Assembly (NCBI RefSeq): GCF_003202435.1
Contig: NZ_QJHK01000018.1
Location: 1 to 64,000 of the forward strand
Length of the DNA: 64,000 nucleotides
DNA from: Flavobacterium cheongpyeongense
Lineage (GTDB): Bacteria; Bacteroidota; Bacteroidia; Flavobacteriales; Flavobacteriaceae
Direction of reading: 5' to 3'
Of the stretch, positions 1 to 8,603 are shown piece after piece; position 1 is the first letter of the stretch, and each line of letters begins with the position of its first letter. The notes beneath the pieces were generated by a model. It worked only from the letters and a program-made list of their open reading frames with translations, was not told the origin of the DNA and did no database searches. Made by a program: the position numbers and the translations under genes.

Positions 1-381
1 GCATCCCTTATGTGATAACCGACGGTACAGCCACCGCTACCGCCAATGAATTGATTAGCGTAAGTCCTGCCAACGATGCACCGGTAGCCGTTGACGACAA
101 CTATACCGTAGCCGAAGAAGGCACCGTGACCCTGACCCCGTTAAGCTTAGATACCGATACAGATGGGGATACATTAAGCATCACCAGCATCAACGGCACA
201 GCGTTAACCCCAGGCACGGCTCAGGTAATTGCCGTGACCAACGGAACGGTTAACATCACCGCAGCGGGCGTGATTAGTTTCACTCCCTCAGCCAACTATA
301 ACGGATCGGTAAGCATCCCTTATGTGATAACCGACGGTACAGCCACCGCTACCGCCAATGAATTGATTAGCGTAAGTCCTG
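1..381 (+). repeat. 312-bp tandem coding repeat (adhesin module)
   Basis: Positions 1-69 are identical to 313-381, giving a period of 312 bp (104 codons). Only the end of one copy and one full copy are visible; the array must continue leftwards. Identity at DNA level rather than only protein level points to recent duplication or gene conversion. Confidence 0.95.
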
Positions 382-1352
382 TAGATGATCCTATTGTGGT
401 AAATAATGATGGTTTGATTACGGTTGATGGAATTAATGGAGCATTGGAATTTATTAATATTTTAGATAATGATTCGTTATATCAATTACCATTAAATCTG
501 CAAGATATCGTTGTTTCATACCCAACAAGTCTTTATTTTGAGTTTAACTCAGATGGAACAGTAAATGCAAAACCAAATATCCCGGGTGGTAATTATTCAT
601 TTACATATCAGGTATGCGAAAAAGCAAATCCATTAAATTGCGCTTCGGCAACATTAAATGTTTTTGTAGAAGTCCCAGCAATAGCAATTATAAAAACAGC
701 CACGTTTAATGACATAGATAATAGTGGTTATGCAAATGCCGGAGAGACAATTACATATAATTTCAAAGTAACTAATACAGGTAACGTTCCATTATCCGAA
801 GTAACGGTTACAGATCTTTTGCCAGGAATTGTATTGTCCGGAGAACCAATTAGTCTGGCAGTTAACGAATCTGATGAGCATACATTTACTGCAACGTATA
901 CTATTTTGCAAAGTGATATTAACAACAAGATGGTTACTAATCAGGCCAGTGTAACAGGAGTTAGTGCAATTGGGGTTACAGTAGAAGATAAATCAGATAA
1001 TGACAACGATCTTGAAGATAATCCGACGGTTACAGATCTTGAAGGTTGTGTTATTAAAGTATTTAATGCAGTCTCTCCTAATAATGATGGTGATAATGAT
1101 GAACTTTATATTCGGGGTATCGAATGTTATCCTGATAATATAGTAGAGATTTATAATCGTTGGGGCGTTTTGGTATTCGAAAAGAGTCATTATGATAATA
1201 TAGATAATACTTTTAAAGGAATGTCTGAAGGTCGTACAACGATTAAAAAATCAGAAGGACTTCCTACAGGTACTTATTTCTACATTTTGAAGTATAAAGA
1301 TAGTGATGCTAAGCAGCATGAATCATCAGGTTATTTATATCTAAGTAATTAA
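1..1352 (+). CDS. T9SS type B (CHU_C) repeat adhesin, 3' part
   Basis: The reading frame is open through the left edge, so the gene is 5'-truncated by the window; the GTG at 12 lies inside a repeat and is not a start. Order visible: two Ig/cadherin-like modules of about 104 residues (motif ending SIPYVITDGTATATANELI), one diverged linker domain, a DUF11/DUF7507-like domain (about 690-1020, motif ITYNFKVTNTGNVPLSEVTV), then a CHU_C domain (about 1050-1350; VSPNNDGDNDELYIRGIE, YNRWGVLVFE, GTYFYILKYKD). CHU_C tails direct type B substrates through the type IX system, so this is inferred to be a cell-surface adhesin or motility protein. A PorP/SprF gene follows 57 bp downstream, the usual partner arrangement. 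Repeat DNA is clearly more GC-rich than the unique C-terminus. Confidence 0.9.
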   Translation, partial: IPYVITDGTATATANELISVSPANDAPVAVDDNYTVAEEGTVTLTPLSLDTDTDGDTLSITSINGTALTPGTAQVIAVTNGTVNITAAGVISFTPSANYNGSVSIPYVITDGTATATANELISVSPVDDPIVVNNDGLITVDGINGALEFINILDNDSLYQLPLNLQDIVVSYPTSLYFEFNSDGTVNAKPNIPGGNYSFTYQVCEKANPLNCASATLNVFVEVPAIAIIKTATFNDIDNSGYANAGETITYNFKVTNTGNVPLSEVTVTDLLPGIVLSGEPISLAVNESDEHTFTATYTILQSDINNKMVTNQASVTGVSAIGVTVEDKSDNDNDLEDNPTVTDLEGCVIKVFNAVSPNNDGDNDELYIRGIECYPDNIVEIYNRWGVLVFEKSHYDNIDNTFKGMSEGRTTIKKSEGLPTGTYFYILKYKDSDAKQHESSGYLYLSN

Positions 1353-1360
1353 TAAAATAA

Positions 1361-1391
1361 ATGGCTTGCTGTTTTTTATATGGCAAGTCAT
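1361..1391 (+). terminator. weak hairpin after adhesin gene
   Basis: A 9-bp stem (1361-1369 with 1383-1391, one G-U pair) lies just after the adhesin stop. There is no strong T-run, so it may only reduce read-through into the PorP/SprF gene. Confidence 0.35.
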
Positions 1392-1409
1392 TTAAATAAA
1401 AATAATTAA

Positions 1410-2315
1410 ATGAAAAATTTAGTTTTAGTTTTCATGTTTTTTTCTGCTATAGGTTTTGCACAACAAGACTCGCAGTATACGCAATACATGTATAATACCA
1501 TCACAGTTAATCCTGCTTATGCCGGATCCCGTGGGTTATTAAGTGTGTTTGGTTTGCATCGCTCGCAATGGATTGGTTTAGAAGGTGCTCCAAGGACAAA
1601 TGCATTTTCGGTTAATACGCCTTTAAATGGCAATCATTTAGGGTTAGGAGTATCGGTTGTAAATGATAAAATCGGGCCTACAGTTGAAAATACATTTTCA
1701 GCAGATTTGTCTTATACTGTTCCTACTTCTGAAACATTTAAGCTTTCTTTTGGAATCAAAGGGACAGCGAATTTGTTTAATATTGATATGAATAAATTAG
1801 ATATAAAGGATCAGGGAGATAAGAAATTTCAGGACTTAGACGGAAAGTTATCTCCCAACATTGGAGCCGGGGTATATTTGCATTCAGATAAGATGTATGT
1901 TGGATTATCTGTTCCTAATTTTATAGAGAGCGACCGATATAATGACGATCAGGTTACTATTTTTAAAGAAAAGATCAATTATTATTTTATTGCAGGGTAT
2001 GTTTTTGATATAAATCCTTATGTTCAGTTTAAACCAGCATTACTCACCAAAATGGTACAAGGATCACCATTGCAGGTAGATGTTTCGGGTAATTTTATGT
2101 TTAATGAAAAGTTTGTTTTAGGACTGGGGTATCGCTGGAGTGCATCAGTAAGTGCAATGGCAGGATTTCAGGTTTCAGAAGGATTGTATATAGGATATGC
2201 TTATGACCATGAAACGACAAGGCTTCAAAAATATAATTCGGGATCACATGAGATTTTCTTACGTTTCGAGTTATTTAATAGTTACAGCAGAATTACTTCA
2301 CCAAGATTCTTTTAA
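1410..2315 (+). CDS. PorP/SprF family type IX secretion membrane protein
   Basis: 301 aa. A signal peptide ends near AIGFAQ, followed by the family signature QYMYN...NPAYAGS and HRSQWIGLEGAPRT, then an alternating beta-strand barrel sequence ending in FLRFELF. Family members are outer-membrane proteins; SprF of F. johnsoniae is needed to secrete or anchor the type B substrate SprB, and homologues usually sit directly after a CHU_C-tailed gene, as here. I infer this one serves the upstream adhesin. The following OmpA-like gene begins 10 bp after its stop, so the two are probably co-transcribed. It is a paralogue of the protein at 36641-37630. Confidence 0.92.
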   Translation: MKNLVLVFMFFSAIGFAQQDSQYTQYMYNTITVNPAYAGSRGLLSVFGLHRSQWIGLEGAPRTNAFSVNTPLNGNHLGLGVSVVNDKIGPTVENTFSADLSYTVPTSETFKLSFGIKGTANLFNIDMNKLDIKDQGDKKFQDLDGKLSPNIGAGVYLHSDKMYVGLSVPNFIESDRYNDDQVTIFKEKINYYFIAGYVFDINPYVQFKPALLTKMVQGSPLQVDVSGNFMFNEKFVLGLGYRWSASVSAMAGFQVSEGLYIGYAYDHETTRLQKYNSGSHEIFLRFELFNSYSRITSPRFF

Positions 2316-2325
2316 TCAGGATAAT

Positions 2326-4266
2326 ATGAAAGTTAAAAAAACAGGATACACTGTATTATTATCATTATTTGTTTTAACAGCAGTTGCTCAAAAAACAAAG
2401 ATCGAAGATGCAGATAAAAAATACGACAAATATGCTTATATAGACGCTGTTGACGTATATGAAAAGGTTGCAGAAAAGGGATATAAAGACGAAAAAATGT
2501 TTCAGCGTCTTGCAAATGCATATTATTTTAATGCAGAACTGATAAAAGCAGTAAAATGGTATGATCAGCTTTTTGCGTTGAATGTAGAACAAGATCCGGA
2601 ATATTTTTATAGATATGCACAATGTCTTAAGGCAAATGGTAACTATGAAAAGGCAGATAAAATATTGGAGGAATTCAATAAAAAAGCAAGCACTGATAAG
2701 CGTGGAATATTATTTGAAGGCAATAAAAATTATTTAGAAGTAATTAAAGCAAATTCAAATCGCTTCGAAATTGCTGATGCTGGTATAAATTCGGTCTTGT
2801 CAGATTATGGAAGTGCTTTTTTTAATAATAAAGTAGTTTTTGCCTCTGCCCGTGACACAGGCGGTGTTTCCAAAAAAACGTTTAAGTGGACAAATAAATC
2901 GTTTACAAATTTATATAGTGCGGTTTTATTGGAAGACGGAAGCTTAGGTGCACCTGAACGTTTTCATAAAAACATTAATTCAAAATTTAATGAATCAACA
3001 CCAGTTTTTACCCGGGATGGCAAAACGATGTATTTTACCCGAAATAATTTTTTGGACGGCAAGAGAAGAAGCGACGAAAAAAAAGTAACGCTTTTAAAGC
3101 TTTACAGTGCAACCCTGATTGATGAAAAATGGCAAAAAATAACCGAATTGCCTTTTAATAGTGATCAGTTTAGTGTGGCACATCCCGCATTGAGTCCAGA
3201 TGAAAAAACGTTGTATTTTGCATCAGATATGCCGGGAACTTTCGGGCAATCGGATTTGTATAAAGTTCGTATAAACGAAGATGGTACTTTTGGAAAACCC
3301 GAAAATTTGGGTACTGAAATAAATACAGAAGGAAGAGAAACTTTTCCTTACATATCAGATGAAAATGAGCTGTTTTTTGCCAGTGACGGACGACCTGGTT
3401 TAGGCGGACTGGATATATTTGTTTCAAATATAAACCCTGATTCTAGTTTTGAAGAAGTTCAGAATGTGGGAGAGCCAATAAATACAAAGCAGGATGATTT
3501 TGCTTTTATAATCAATAGCAAAAGCAGAGAGGGTTTCTTTTCTTCAAATAGAGAAAACGGACATGGATTTGATGATATTTATCGATTTAAGGAAATTCGA
3601 AAACTTACATGCAAACAAATTCTGACCGGAATAATTTCTGATTCAGGAACCGGTGAAACACTTCCGGATTCTAAAGTAGTTTTGGTTGACGAACAATTTA
3701 AAACTATTGCAGAGGCAGTGTCTGATTCAAAAGGAAATTATACTTTTTCAGATGTGAATTGTGGAAAAAAATATTATGTAAGAGCCTCAAAAGTAGATTA
3801 TGAGACAAAGGAAATTCCTGTGACAGTTATAAAATTATCAGGAGAAACCACAATCCCTATCCAATTAGAAAAAAGAATTAAGCCAATTGCAGTTGGAACA
3901 GATTTGGCAAAAATACTTGAGATTCCGATTATTTATTTTGATTTGGATAAAGCTACCATCAAAAAAGAATCTGCCTTTCAGTTAGAAAAAATAGTAGAGA
4001 TACTAAACCAATATCCTAATTTTAAATTAGATGTCCGTTCTCATACAGATAGCAGGCAAACAGCAAGGTATAACGAAGTTTTATCTGAAAAGAGAGCTAA
4101 ATCTACAATAAAATGGCTGGTTGAAAAAGGAATTGACCCGAAACGATTAACTGGTAAAGGTTATGGTGAAAACCAGCTTGTTAACCAGTGTGCAGATGGA
4201 GTTAAATGCAGTGAGGAAGAACATCAGCTTAACAGACGAAGCGAATTTATTATTACAAATTTATAA
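2326..4266 (+). CDS. OmpA family protein with TPR, PD40 propeller and carboxypeptidase-like domains
   Basis: 646 aa from the ATG at 2326, chosen because it gives a signal peptide (MKVKKTGYTVLLSLFVL...AVAQ); the frame stays open upstream inside the PorP/SprF gene but has no export signal there. Order: TPR-like helices (about 25-140), WD40/PD40 beta-propeller with STPVFTRDGKTMYFTRN and HPALSPDEKTLYFASD repeats (about 180-430), carboxypeptidase-regulatory-like fold (about 430-530), OmpA peptidoglycan-binding domain (about 540-646; IYFDLDKATIK, DVRSHTDSR, LNRRSEF). Such proteins commonly follow an adhesin and PorP/SprF gene in Bacteroidota. A periplasmic anchoring role is inference. Confidence 0.9.
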   Translation: MKVKKTGYTVLLSLFVLTAVAQKTKIEDADKKYDKYAYIDAVDVYEKVAEKGYKDEKMFQRLANAYYFNAELIKAVKWYDQLFALNVEQDPEYFYRYAQCLKANGNYEKADKILEEFNKKASTDKRGILFEGNKNYLEVIKANSNRFEIADAGINSVLSDYGSAFFNNKVVFASARDTGGVSKKTFKWTNKSFTNLYSAVLLEDGSLGAPERFHKNINSKFNESTPVFTRDGKTMYFTRNNFLDGKRRSDEKKVTLLKLYSATLIDEKWQKITELPFNSDQFSVAHPALSPDEKTLYFASDMPGTFGQSDLYKVRINEDGTFGKPENLGTEINTEGRETFPYISDENELFFASDGRPGLGGLDIFVSNINPDSSFEEVQNVGEPINTKQDDFAFIINSKSREGFFSSNRENGHGFDDIYRFKEIRKLTCKQILTGIISDSGTGETLPDSKVVLVDEQFKTIAEAVSDSKGNYTFSDVNCGKKYYVRASKVDYETKEIPVTVIKLSGETTIPIQLEKRIKPIAVGTDLAKILEIPIIYFDLDKATIKKESAFQLEKIVEILNQYPNFKLDVRSHTDSRQTARYNEVLSEKRAKSTIKWLVEKGIDPKRLTGKGYGENQLVNQCADGVKCSEEEHQLNRRSEFIITNL

Positions 4267-4456
4267 ATGAAAGTATCGTAAAAAAGGGATTTTCTAAATG
4301 TAGAAAAGCCCTTTTTTTGTTTACAATAGTTCTGAAATTTGTGTTTAAGACAATGAGAAGACTTCGTAAATCATTTATCGCTTTCGCATTTTCAGGGTTT
4401 ACAAATAAGATTTTATGAAGTTCAGTTAACAGTTCAAATTCATCAGTAGGAAACAT
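4253..4456 (-). other. possible small ORF or gene remnant opposite the terminator region
   Basis: A 67-codon minus-strand frame begins MFPTDEFELLTELHKILFVN and looks amphipathic and helical. It can be extended upstream without a stop to about 4511 but lacks another start. Its C-terminal codons run through the terminator at 4283-4318, which argues against an intact gene. No family is recognised. It may be a remnant of the same lost locus as the neighbouring XRE pseudogene. Confidence 0.2.
4283..4318 (+). terminator. intrinsic terminator after OmpA-family gene
   Basis: A 14-position stem with one mismatch (4283-4296 with 4301-4314) has a 4-base loop and is followed by a run of seven T. It closes the adhesin, PorP/SprF and OmpA unit. 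Confidence 0.85.
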
Positions 4457-4610
4457 TTTTAATACATTTCTAAGACGAGAGCTACATTCATCAGTAGATG
4501 GATTTAAGTAATGAACTAACGGTTAGCTAATTTTTTTTATCAAGTGTGTGAAAATTTTAAAGCAACATAACTATAGTGTTTTGAAGGTGATAAATAGAAA
4601 ATGCAAATTG

Positions 4611-4889
4611 TATGAAACAAAAAAAGTGTATAAGTCAGAAGAATTAAAGTGTTTCGATACCCGAATTAAAGAACTTAGAAACCACAAAGTATTATTGCAA
4701 GCTAATTTATAGGATTACTGATACTTAAAGATTTGCAATCTATCCATAAGTGAGGCTGGGGAATTCAATCCTAATCACCCTTATCTAATTGAATGATGTA
4801 AAGCTTTAGAAATAGCTGTAAATGAACTACTTGTTTTTTCATTGCATTTACAATTAAAGCTATACACAGATGAAAAGTTAAAAATCTAA
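4611..4889 (+). pseudogene. decayed XRE/Cro-type helix-turn-helix regulator
   Basis: One reading frame reads like an XRE helix-turn-helix domain: RIKELRNHKVLLQANL from 4662, then YLKICNLSISEAGEFNPNHP, then CKALEIAVNELLVF. It is interrupted by three in-frame stops (TAG 4710-4712, TGA 4719-4721, TGA 4794-4796) and ends at TAA 4887-4889. The spacing matches the family (first helix, recognition helix, GE.NP loop, KAL.I.VNEL tail) without indels, so decay was by point mutation. The frame is open back to 4527 but no ATG start is evident. It was recognised by eye only. It is the only recognisable content in the gene-free 4267-5061 interval besides the terminator. Confidence 0.6.
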
Positions 4890-5061
4890 CTTTTTAACAA
4901 AAAAGGGTTGTGATTTTTTTCTTTCTTTAGTGAATAGTTTTGTAAAATTAAAATATGATGTATTTTGTTTAAAATGAATAGATTGTGTATTAAAAAATGA
5001 AGGAAACCTGTTTTTTTGTGTTTAGTTTTTTTTAACTTTATAGTCCTAAAATTTTTCAGAT

Positions 5062-5487
5062 ATGACTGTAAATCAAATACTAAATGCAAAAGGGAAAAAT
5101 GTTTATTCCGTAGGTTCAACAACAACTGTTTATGAAGCATTGAAAATAATGGGTGAAAAAAACATAGGTGCTATCCTGATTATCGATGGTTCTGAATTAA
5201 AAGGAATATTGTCTGAAAGGGATTATGCACGAAAAATCGTTCTAAAGGACAAATCATCTAAAGAAACTTTCGTTGATGAAATTATGGAAAGTACTGTTTT
5301 TACGGTAAAACTTTCTGATAATTTAGAAAACTGCATGGAACTCATGAGTTCAAAAAGAATAAGGCATCTACCGGTTCTGGAAGACGAGATTGTTGTAGGA
5401 ATTATTTCGATTAGCGATGTTGTAAAAGCTATTATCGAATTGCAAAAAGATACCATAAATCATCTTAACTCTTATATTTCACAATAA
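5062..5487 (+). CDS. CBS domain-pair protein
   Basis: 141 aa made almost entirely of two CBS motifs (about 8-60 and 75-130; NIGAILIIDGSELKGILSERD and RIRHLPVLEDEIVVGIISISD). No other domain is attached. Such stand-alone pairs bind adenine nucleotides and act as energy sensors in several families, but the partner here is unknown. It is monocistronic in appearance: long AT-rich spacer before it and an intrinsic terminator after it. A second, unrelated CBS protein lies at 55393-56052. Confidence 0.9.
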   Translation: MTVNQILNAKGKNVYSVGSTTTVYEALKIMGEKNIGAILIIDGSELKGILSERDYARKIVLKDKSSKETFVDEIMESTVFTVKLSDNLENCMELMSSKRIRHLPVLEDEIVVGIISISDVVKAIIELQKDTINHLNSYISQ

Positions 5488-5509
5488 AAATAAATAACAA
5501 GGTTTTAGA

Positions 5510-5542
5510 AATAGTCCGAAAGTATATCGGGCTATTTTTTTT
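5510..5542 (+). terminator. intrinsic terminator after CBS gene
   Basis: The 10-bp stem AATAGTCCGA / TCGGGCTATT (5510-5519 with 5527-5536, one G-U pair) has a 7-base loop and runs into a stretch of T. Confidence 0.85.
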
Positions 5543-5607
5543 ATGAAAAATTTAAATATTCGTAGTAAAAGTACACGCAAGAACAAACAGTTTTGATCCA
5601 AGTCTTA

Positions 5608-5615
5608 TATCTTTG
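5608..5615 (+). promoter_or_regulatory. TAnnTTTG -7 element before maeB
   Basis: TATCTTTG matches the Bacteroidota -7 consensus and lies 24 bases before the chosen maeB start. No convincing -33 TTG at 17-23 bp. Confidence 0.45.
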
Positions 5616-5639
5616 TAAAGCACAATTAAAGTGAAAAGA

Positions 5640-7931
5640 ATGAATAAAGATAGTAAAAGAAGAGAAGCGTTATTGTATCATGCAGAACCTACTCCAGGGA
5701 AAATTCAGGTAGTTCCAACAAAAAAATATGCCACCCAAAGAGATTTATCATTAGCTTATTCTCCGGGAGTTGCAGAACCATGTTTAGAAATTGCAGCAAA
5801 CATTGAAGACGTCTACAAATATACAGCAAAAGGAAATTTAGTTGCCGTAATTTCAAACGGTACAGCAGTTTTGGGGCTTGGAGACATAGGTCCTGAAGCA
5901 GGAAAGCCGGTAATGGAAGGGAAAGGTTTGTTGTTTAAAATTTTCTCTGATATTGATGTTTTTGATATTGAGATAGGGACAAAAGATGTTGAAGAATTTA
6001 TTCAGACCGTAAAAAATATTGCCCCAACATTTGGCGGAATTAATCTTGAAGATATTAAAGCACCAGAATCTTTTGAAATCGAAAGAAGATTGATAGAAGA
6101 GTTAGATATTCCGGTAATGCACGATGACCAGCATGGAACCGCTATTATTTCTTCGGCAGCTTTGATTAATGCACTGGAATTGGCAGGTAAAAAACCAGAG
6201 GATGTAAAAGTTGTGGTTTCAGGTGCCGGTTCTGCTGCTATAGCCTGTACAGATTTGTATGTTTTGCTGGGGGTCAAAGTTGAGAATGTTTTAATGTTCA
6301 ACAGTAAAGGACTTTTAACAAAGGATAATCCTGCACTTTCAGAGTTGCAATTGAAATATGCTGTGAATGGTCCTAAAATTGAATTGGCAGAAGCAGTAAA
6401 AGGTGCAGATGTTTTTATTGGATTGTCTTCGGGAAATATTTTATCCTCAGAAATGTTGTTGTCAATGGCAGATAATCCTATTGTATTTGCGATGGCAAAT
6501 CCAAATCCAGAGATTGATTACAACTTAGCGGTAGAAACACGAAAAGATGTTATTATGGCCACAGGGCGTTCAGATTTTCCTAATCAGGTAAATAATGTTC
6601 TCGGATTTCCTTACATTTTTAGAGGAGCACTTGACGTAAGAGCTACAAAAATCAATGAAGCTATGAAGATGGCGGCTGTAAAGGCATTGGCTTCCTTAGC
6701 AAAGCAATCTGTTCCGGAACAGGTAAATGTAGCGTATGGTGCTACAAAATTAGGTTTCGGGCGTGAATATATTATTCCTAAACCATTTGATCCAAGATTG
6801 ATTGCAGTTGTGGCACCTGCTGTAGCAAAAGCTGCTATGGAATCAGGAATAGCTAAAAATCCAATTACAGACTGGCTTGCTTATGAGGAAAGACTTTTAG
6901 AACGTCTAGGCAACGATAATAAAATGGTTCGTTTAATTGCTAACCGTGCAAAAATGGATCCGAAAAGAATTGTTTTTCCGGAAGCAGAGCATCTTAATGT
7001 TTTAAAAGCTGCCCAAATTGTACACGAAGAAGGGATTGGCTTTCCGGTTTTATTAGGAAATAAAGAAATTATTTTAGAACTGAAAGAAGAGTTAGGTTTT
7101 GTTGCAGATGTTGAAATTATTGATCCGAAAATAAAAGAAGAAGAACAAAGAAGGGACAAATTTGCGAAGTCTTACTGGTCGACCAGAGAAAGACGTGGTA
7201 TTTCATTATTGGATGCCCAGAAATTAATGCGTGAAAGAAATTATTTTGCAGCCATGATGGTTAACGAAGGTGAAGCTGATGCCTTGGTTACAGGGCATTC
7301 ACGAAGCTACCCATCTGTTTTAAAACCAATGCTCCAATTAATTGGTAAGGCAAATGGAGCCTCACTTGTAGCAACGGCAAACATGATGCTTACAGCCAGA
7401 GGTCCAATGTTCTTGTCGGATACAGCCATTAATATCAATCCTTCTGCAGAAGATTTGATAAATATTGCTGTTATGACATCAAAAACAGCTAAAATCTTTG
7501 GAGTTGAACCAGTAATAGCAATGGTTTCTTATTCTAATTTTGGATCATCAACGCATCAGAATGCCTCAAAAGTAAGAGAAGCAGTTGCTTACTTGCATAA
7601 AAATCATCCTGATATGGTTGTTGACGGAGAAATTCAGGCTGATTTTGCCCTAAATCCAGAAATGCTTCAGGAGAAATTTCCTTTCTCTAAATTGGCAGGC
7701 AAAAAAGTAAATACATTAGTTTTTCCTAATCTTGAATCTGCAAATATTACCTATAAGCTGTTAAAAGAATTGTATCAGGTAAACTCTATTGGTCCAATTA
7801 TGATGGGAATGGGCAAACCCGTTCATATTTTTCAATTAGGTGCAAGTGTTGAAGAAATGGTAAACATGGCTGCTATTGCAGTTATTGATGCTCAGGGAAA
7901 AGAATTGAAGAAAAATAAACAGGCTATATAA
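5640..7931 (+). CDS. maeB: NADP-dependent malic enzyme (phosphotransacetylase-fused form)
   Basis: 763 aa from ATG 5640; an in-frame GTG nine bases earlier is the alternative. It decarboxylates malate to pyruvate with NADP. The N-terminal malic domain (about 1-190) has YSPGVAEPC and the acidic stretch HDDQHGTA for metal and substrate binding; a Rossmann NAD(P) domain follows ([11 protein letters not shown], about 190-420). The C-terminal third (about 425-763) is a phosphate acetyl/butyryltransferase-like domain ([22 protein letters not shown]), which in MaeB proteins is regulatory. Length matches the E. coli MaeB class. It lies between two spaced genes, so probably has its own promoter. Confidence 0.95.
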   Translation: MNKDSKRREALLYHAEPTPGKIQVVPTKKYATQRDLSLAYSPGVAEPCLEIAANIEDVYKYTAKGNLVAVISNGTAVLGLGDIGPEAGKPVMEGKGLLFKIFSDIDVFDIEIGTKDVEEFIQTVKNIAPTFGGINLEDIKAPESFEIERRLIEELDIPVMHDDQHGTAIISSAALINALELAGKKPEDVKVVVSGAGSAAIACTDLYVLLGVKVENVLMFNSKGLLTKDNPALSELQLKYAVNGPKIELAEAVKGADVFIGLSSGNILSSEMLLSMADNPIVFAMANPNPEIDYNLAVETRKDVIMATGRSDFPNQVNNVLGFPYIFRGALDVRATKINEAMKMAAVKALASLAKQSVPEQVNVAYGATKLGFGREYIIPKPFDPRLIAVVAPAVAKAAMESGIAKNPITDWLAYEERLLERLGNDNKMVRLIANRAKMDPKRIVFPEAEHLNVLKAAQIVHEEGIGFPVLLGNKEIILELKEELGFVADVEIIDPKIKEEEQRRDKFAKSYWSTRERRGISLLDAQKLMRERNYFAAMMVNEGEADALVTGHSRSYPSVLKPMLQLIGKANGASLVATANMMLTARGPMFLSDTAININPSAEDLINIAVMTSKTAKIFGVEPVIAMVSYSNFGSSTHQNASKVREAVAYLHKNHPDMVVDGEIQADFALNPEMLQEKFPFSKLAGKKVNTLVFPNLESANITYKLLKELYQVNSIGPIMMGMGKPVHIFQLGASVEEMVNMAAIAVIDAQGKELKKNKQAI

Positions 7932-7971
7932 CAGGATGTATAAGTAGTTATTAAGATTGTCTTAATTTTAT

Positions 7972-7979
7972 TATATTTG
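7972..7979 (+). promoter_or_regulatory. TAnnTTTG -7 element before ruvA-sprA
   Basis: TATATTTG sits 17 bases before the ruvA ATG, implying a very short leader. It is the only promoter-like site I see for the ruvA-sprA pair. Confidence 0.5.
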
Positions 7980-7996
7980 GCACCACAAATAATATT

Positions 7997-8578
7997 ATGA
8001 TAGCACATTTGCAAGGAAAATTAGTAGAAAAAAACCCAACAGAGGTCATTATTGATTGCGCAGGAGTTGGTTATCAGGTCAATATCTCCCTGCATACTTT
8101 TTCGTTGATTCCAAATACTGATTTTATAAAATTATATACACATCTTTTAATCAGGGAAGATGCTCATACATTATATGGCTTTGCTGAAAAATCAGAAAGG
8201 GAAATATTTAGGATGCTAATATCTGTTTCGGGAATCGGTGCTAATATTGCCAGGACAATGCTGTCATCGATAGAACCAAGACAAATTATAAATGCAATTG
8301 CTTCGGGAGATGTAGGAATTATTCAGTCTATCAAAGGAATTGGTAATAAAACAGCTCAAAGAGTAATATTGGATTTGAAAGAGAAAGTCTTGAAATTATA
8401 CGATTTAGATGAAGTTTCTATTGTTCAAAACAATACAAATAGAGATGAAGCGTTATCTGCTTTAGAAGTTTTAGGTTTTGTTAGAAAAACTTCGGAAAAA
8501 GTGGTGGAGAAAATTGTAAAAGAGGATCCGGACGCTACTGTAGAAACTATTATCAAAAAAGCTTTAAAAGCTTTATAA
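7997..8578 (+). CDS. ruvA: Holliday junction branch migration protein RuvA
   Basis: 193 aa, normal for RuvA. It holds the Holliday junction for the RuvB motor. The OB-fold N-terminus (MIAHLQGKLVEKNPTEVIID), the first HhH region (LISVSGIGANIARTML), the second HhH (IQSIKGIGNKTAQRVILDLK) and a C-terminal RuvB-binding helical domain (EALSALEVLGF) are all present. sprA starts 25 bp downstream with no terminator, so this DNA-repair gene is likely co-transcribed with the secretion translocon gene. Confidence 0.96.
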   Translation: MIAHLQGKLVEKNPTEVIIDCAGVGYQVNISLHTFSLIPNTDFIKLYTHLLIREDAHTLYGFAEKSEREIFRMLISVSGIGANIARTMLSSIEPRQIINAIASGDVGIIQSIKGIGNKTAQRVILDLKEKVLKLYDLDEVSIVQNNTNRDEALSALEVLGFVRKTSEKVVEKIVKEDPDATVETIIKKALKAL

Positions 8579-8603
8579 ATCACTATTAAGACACCTGAAT
8601 TGT

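Noticed and set aside
2197-2325. Upstream extension of the OmpA-family reading frame into the PorP/SprF gene
   Set aside because: It overlaps a clear coding region and lacks a signal peptide; the ATG at 2326 gives one.
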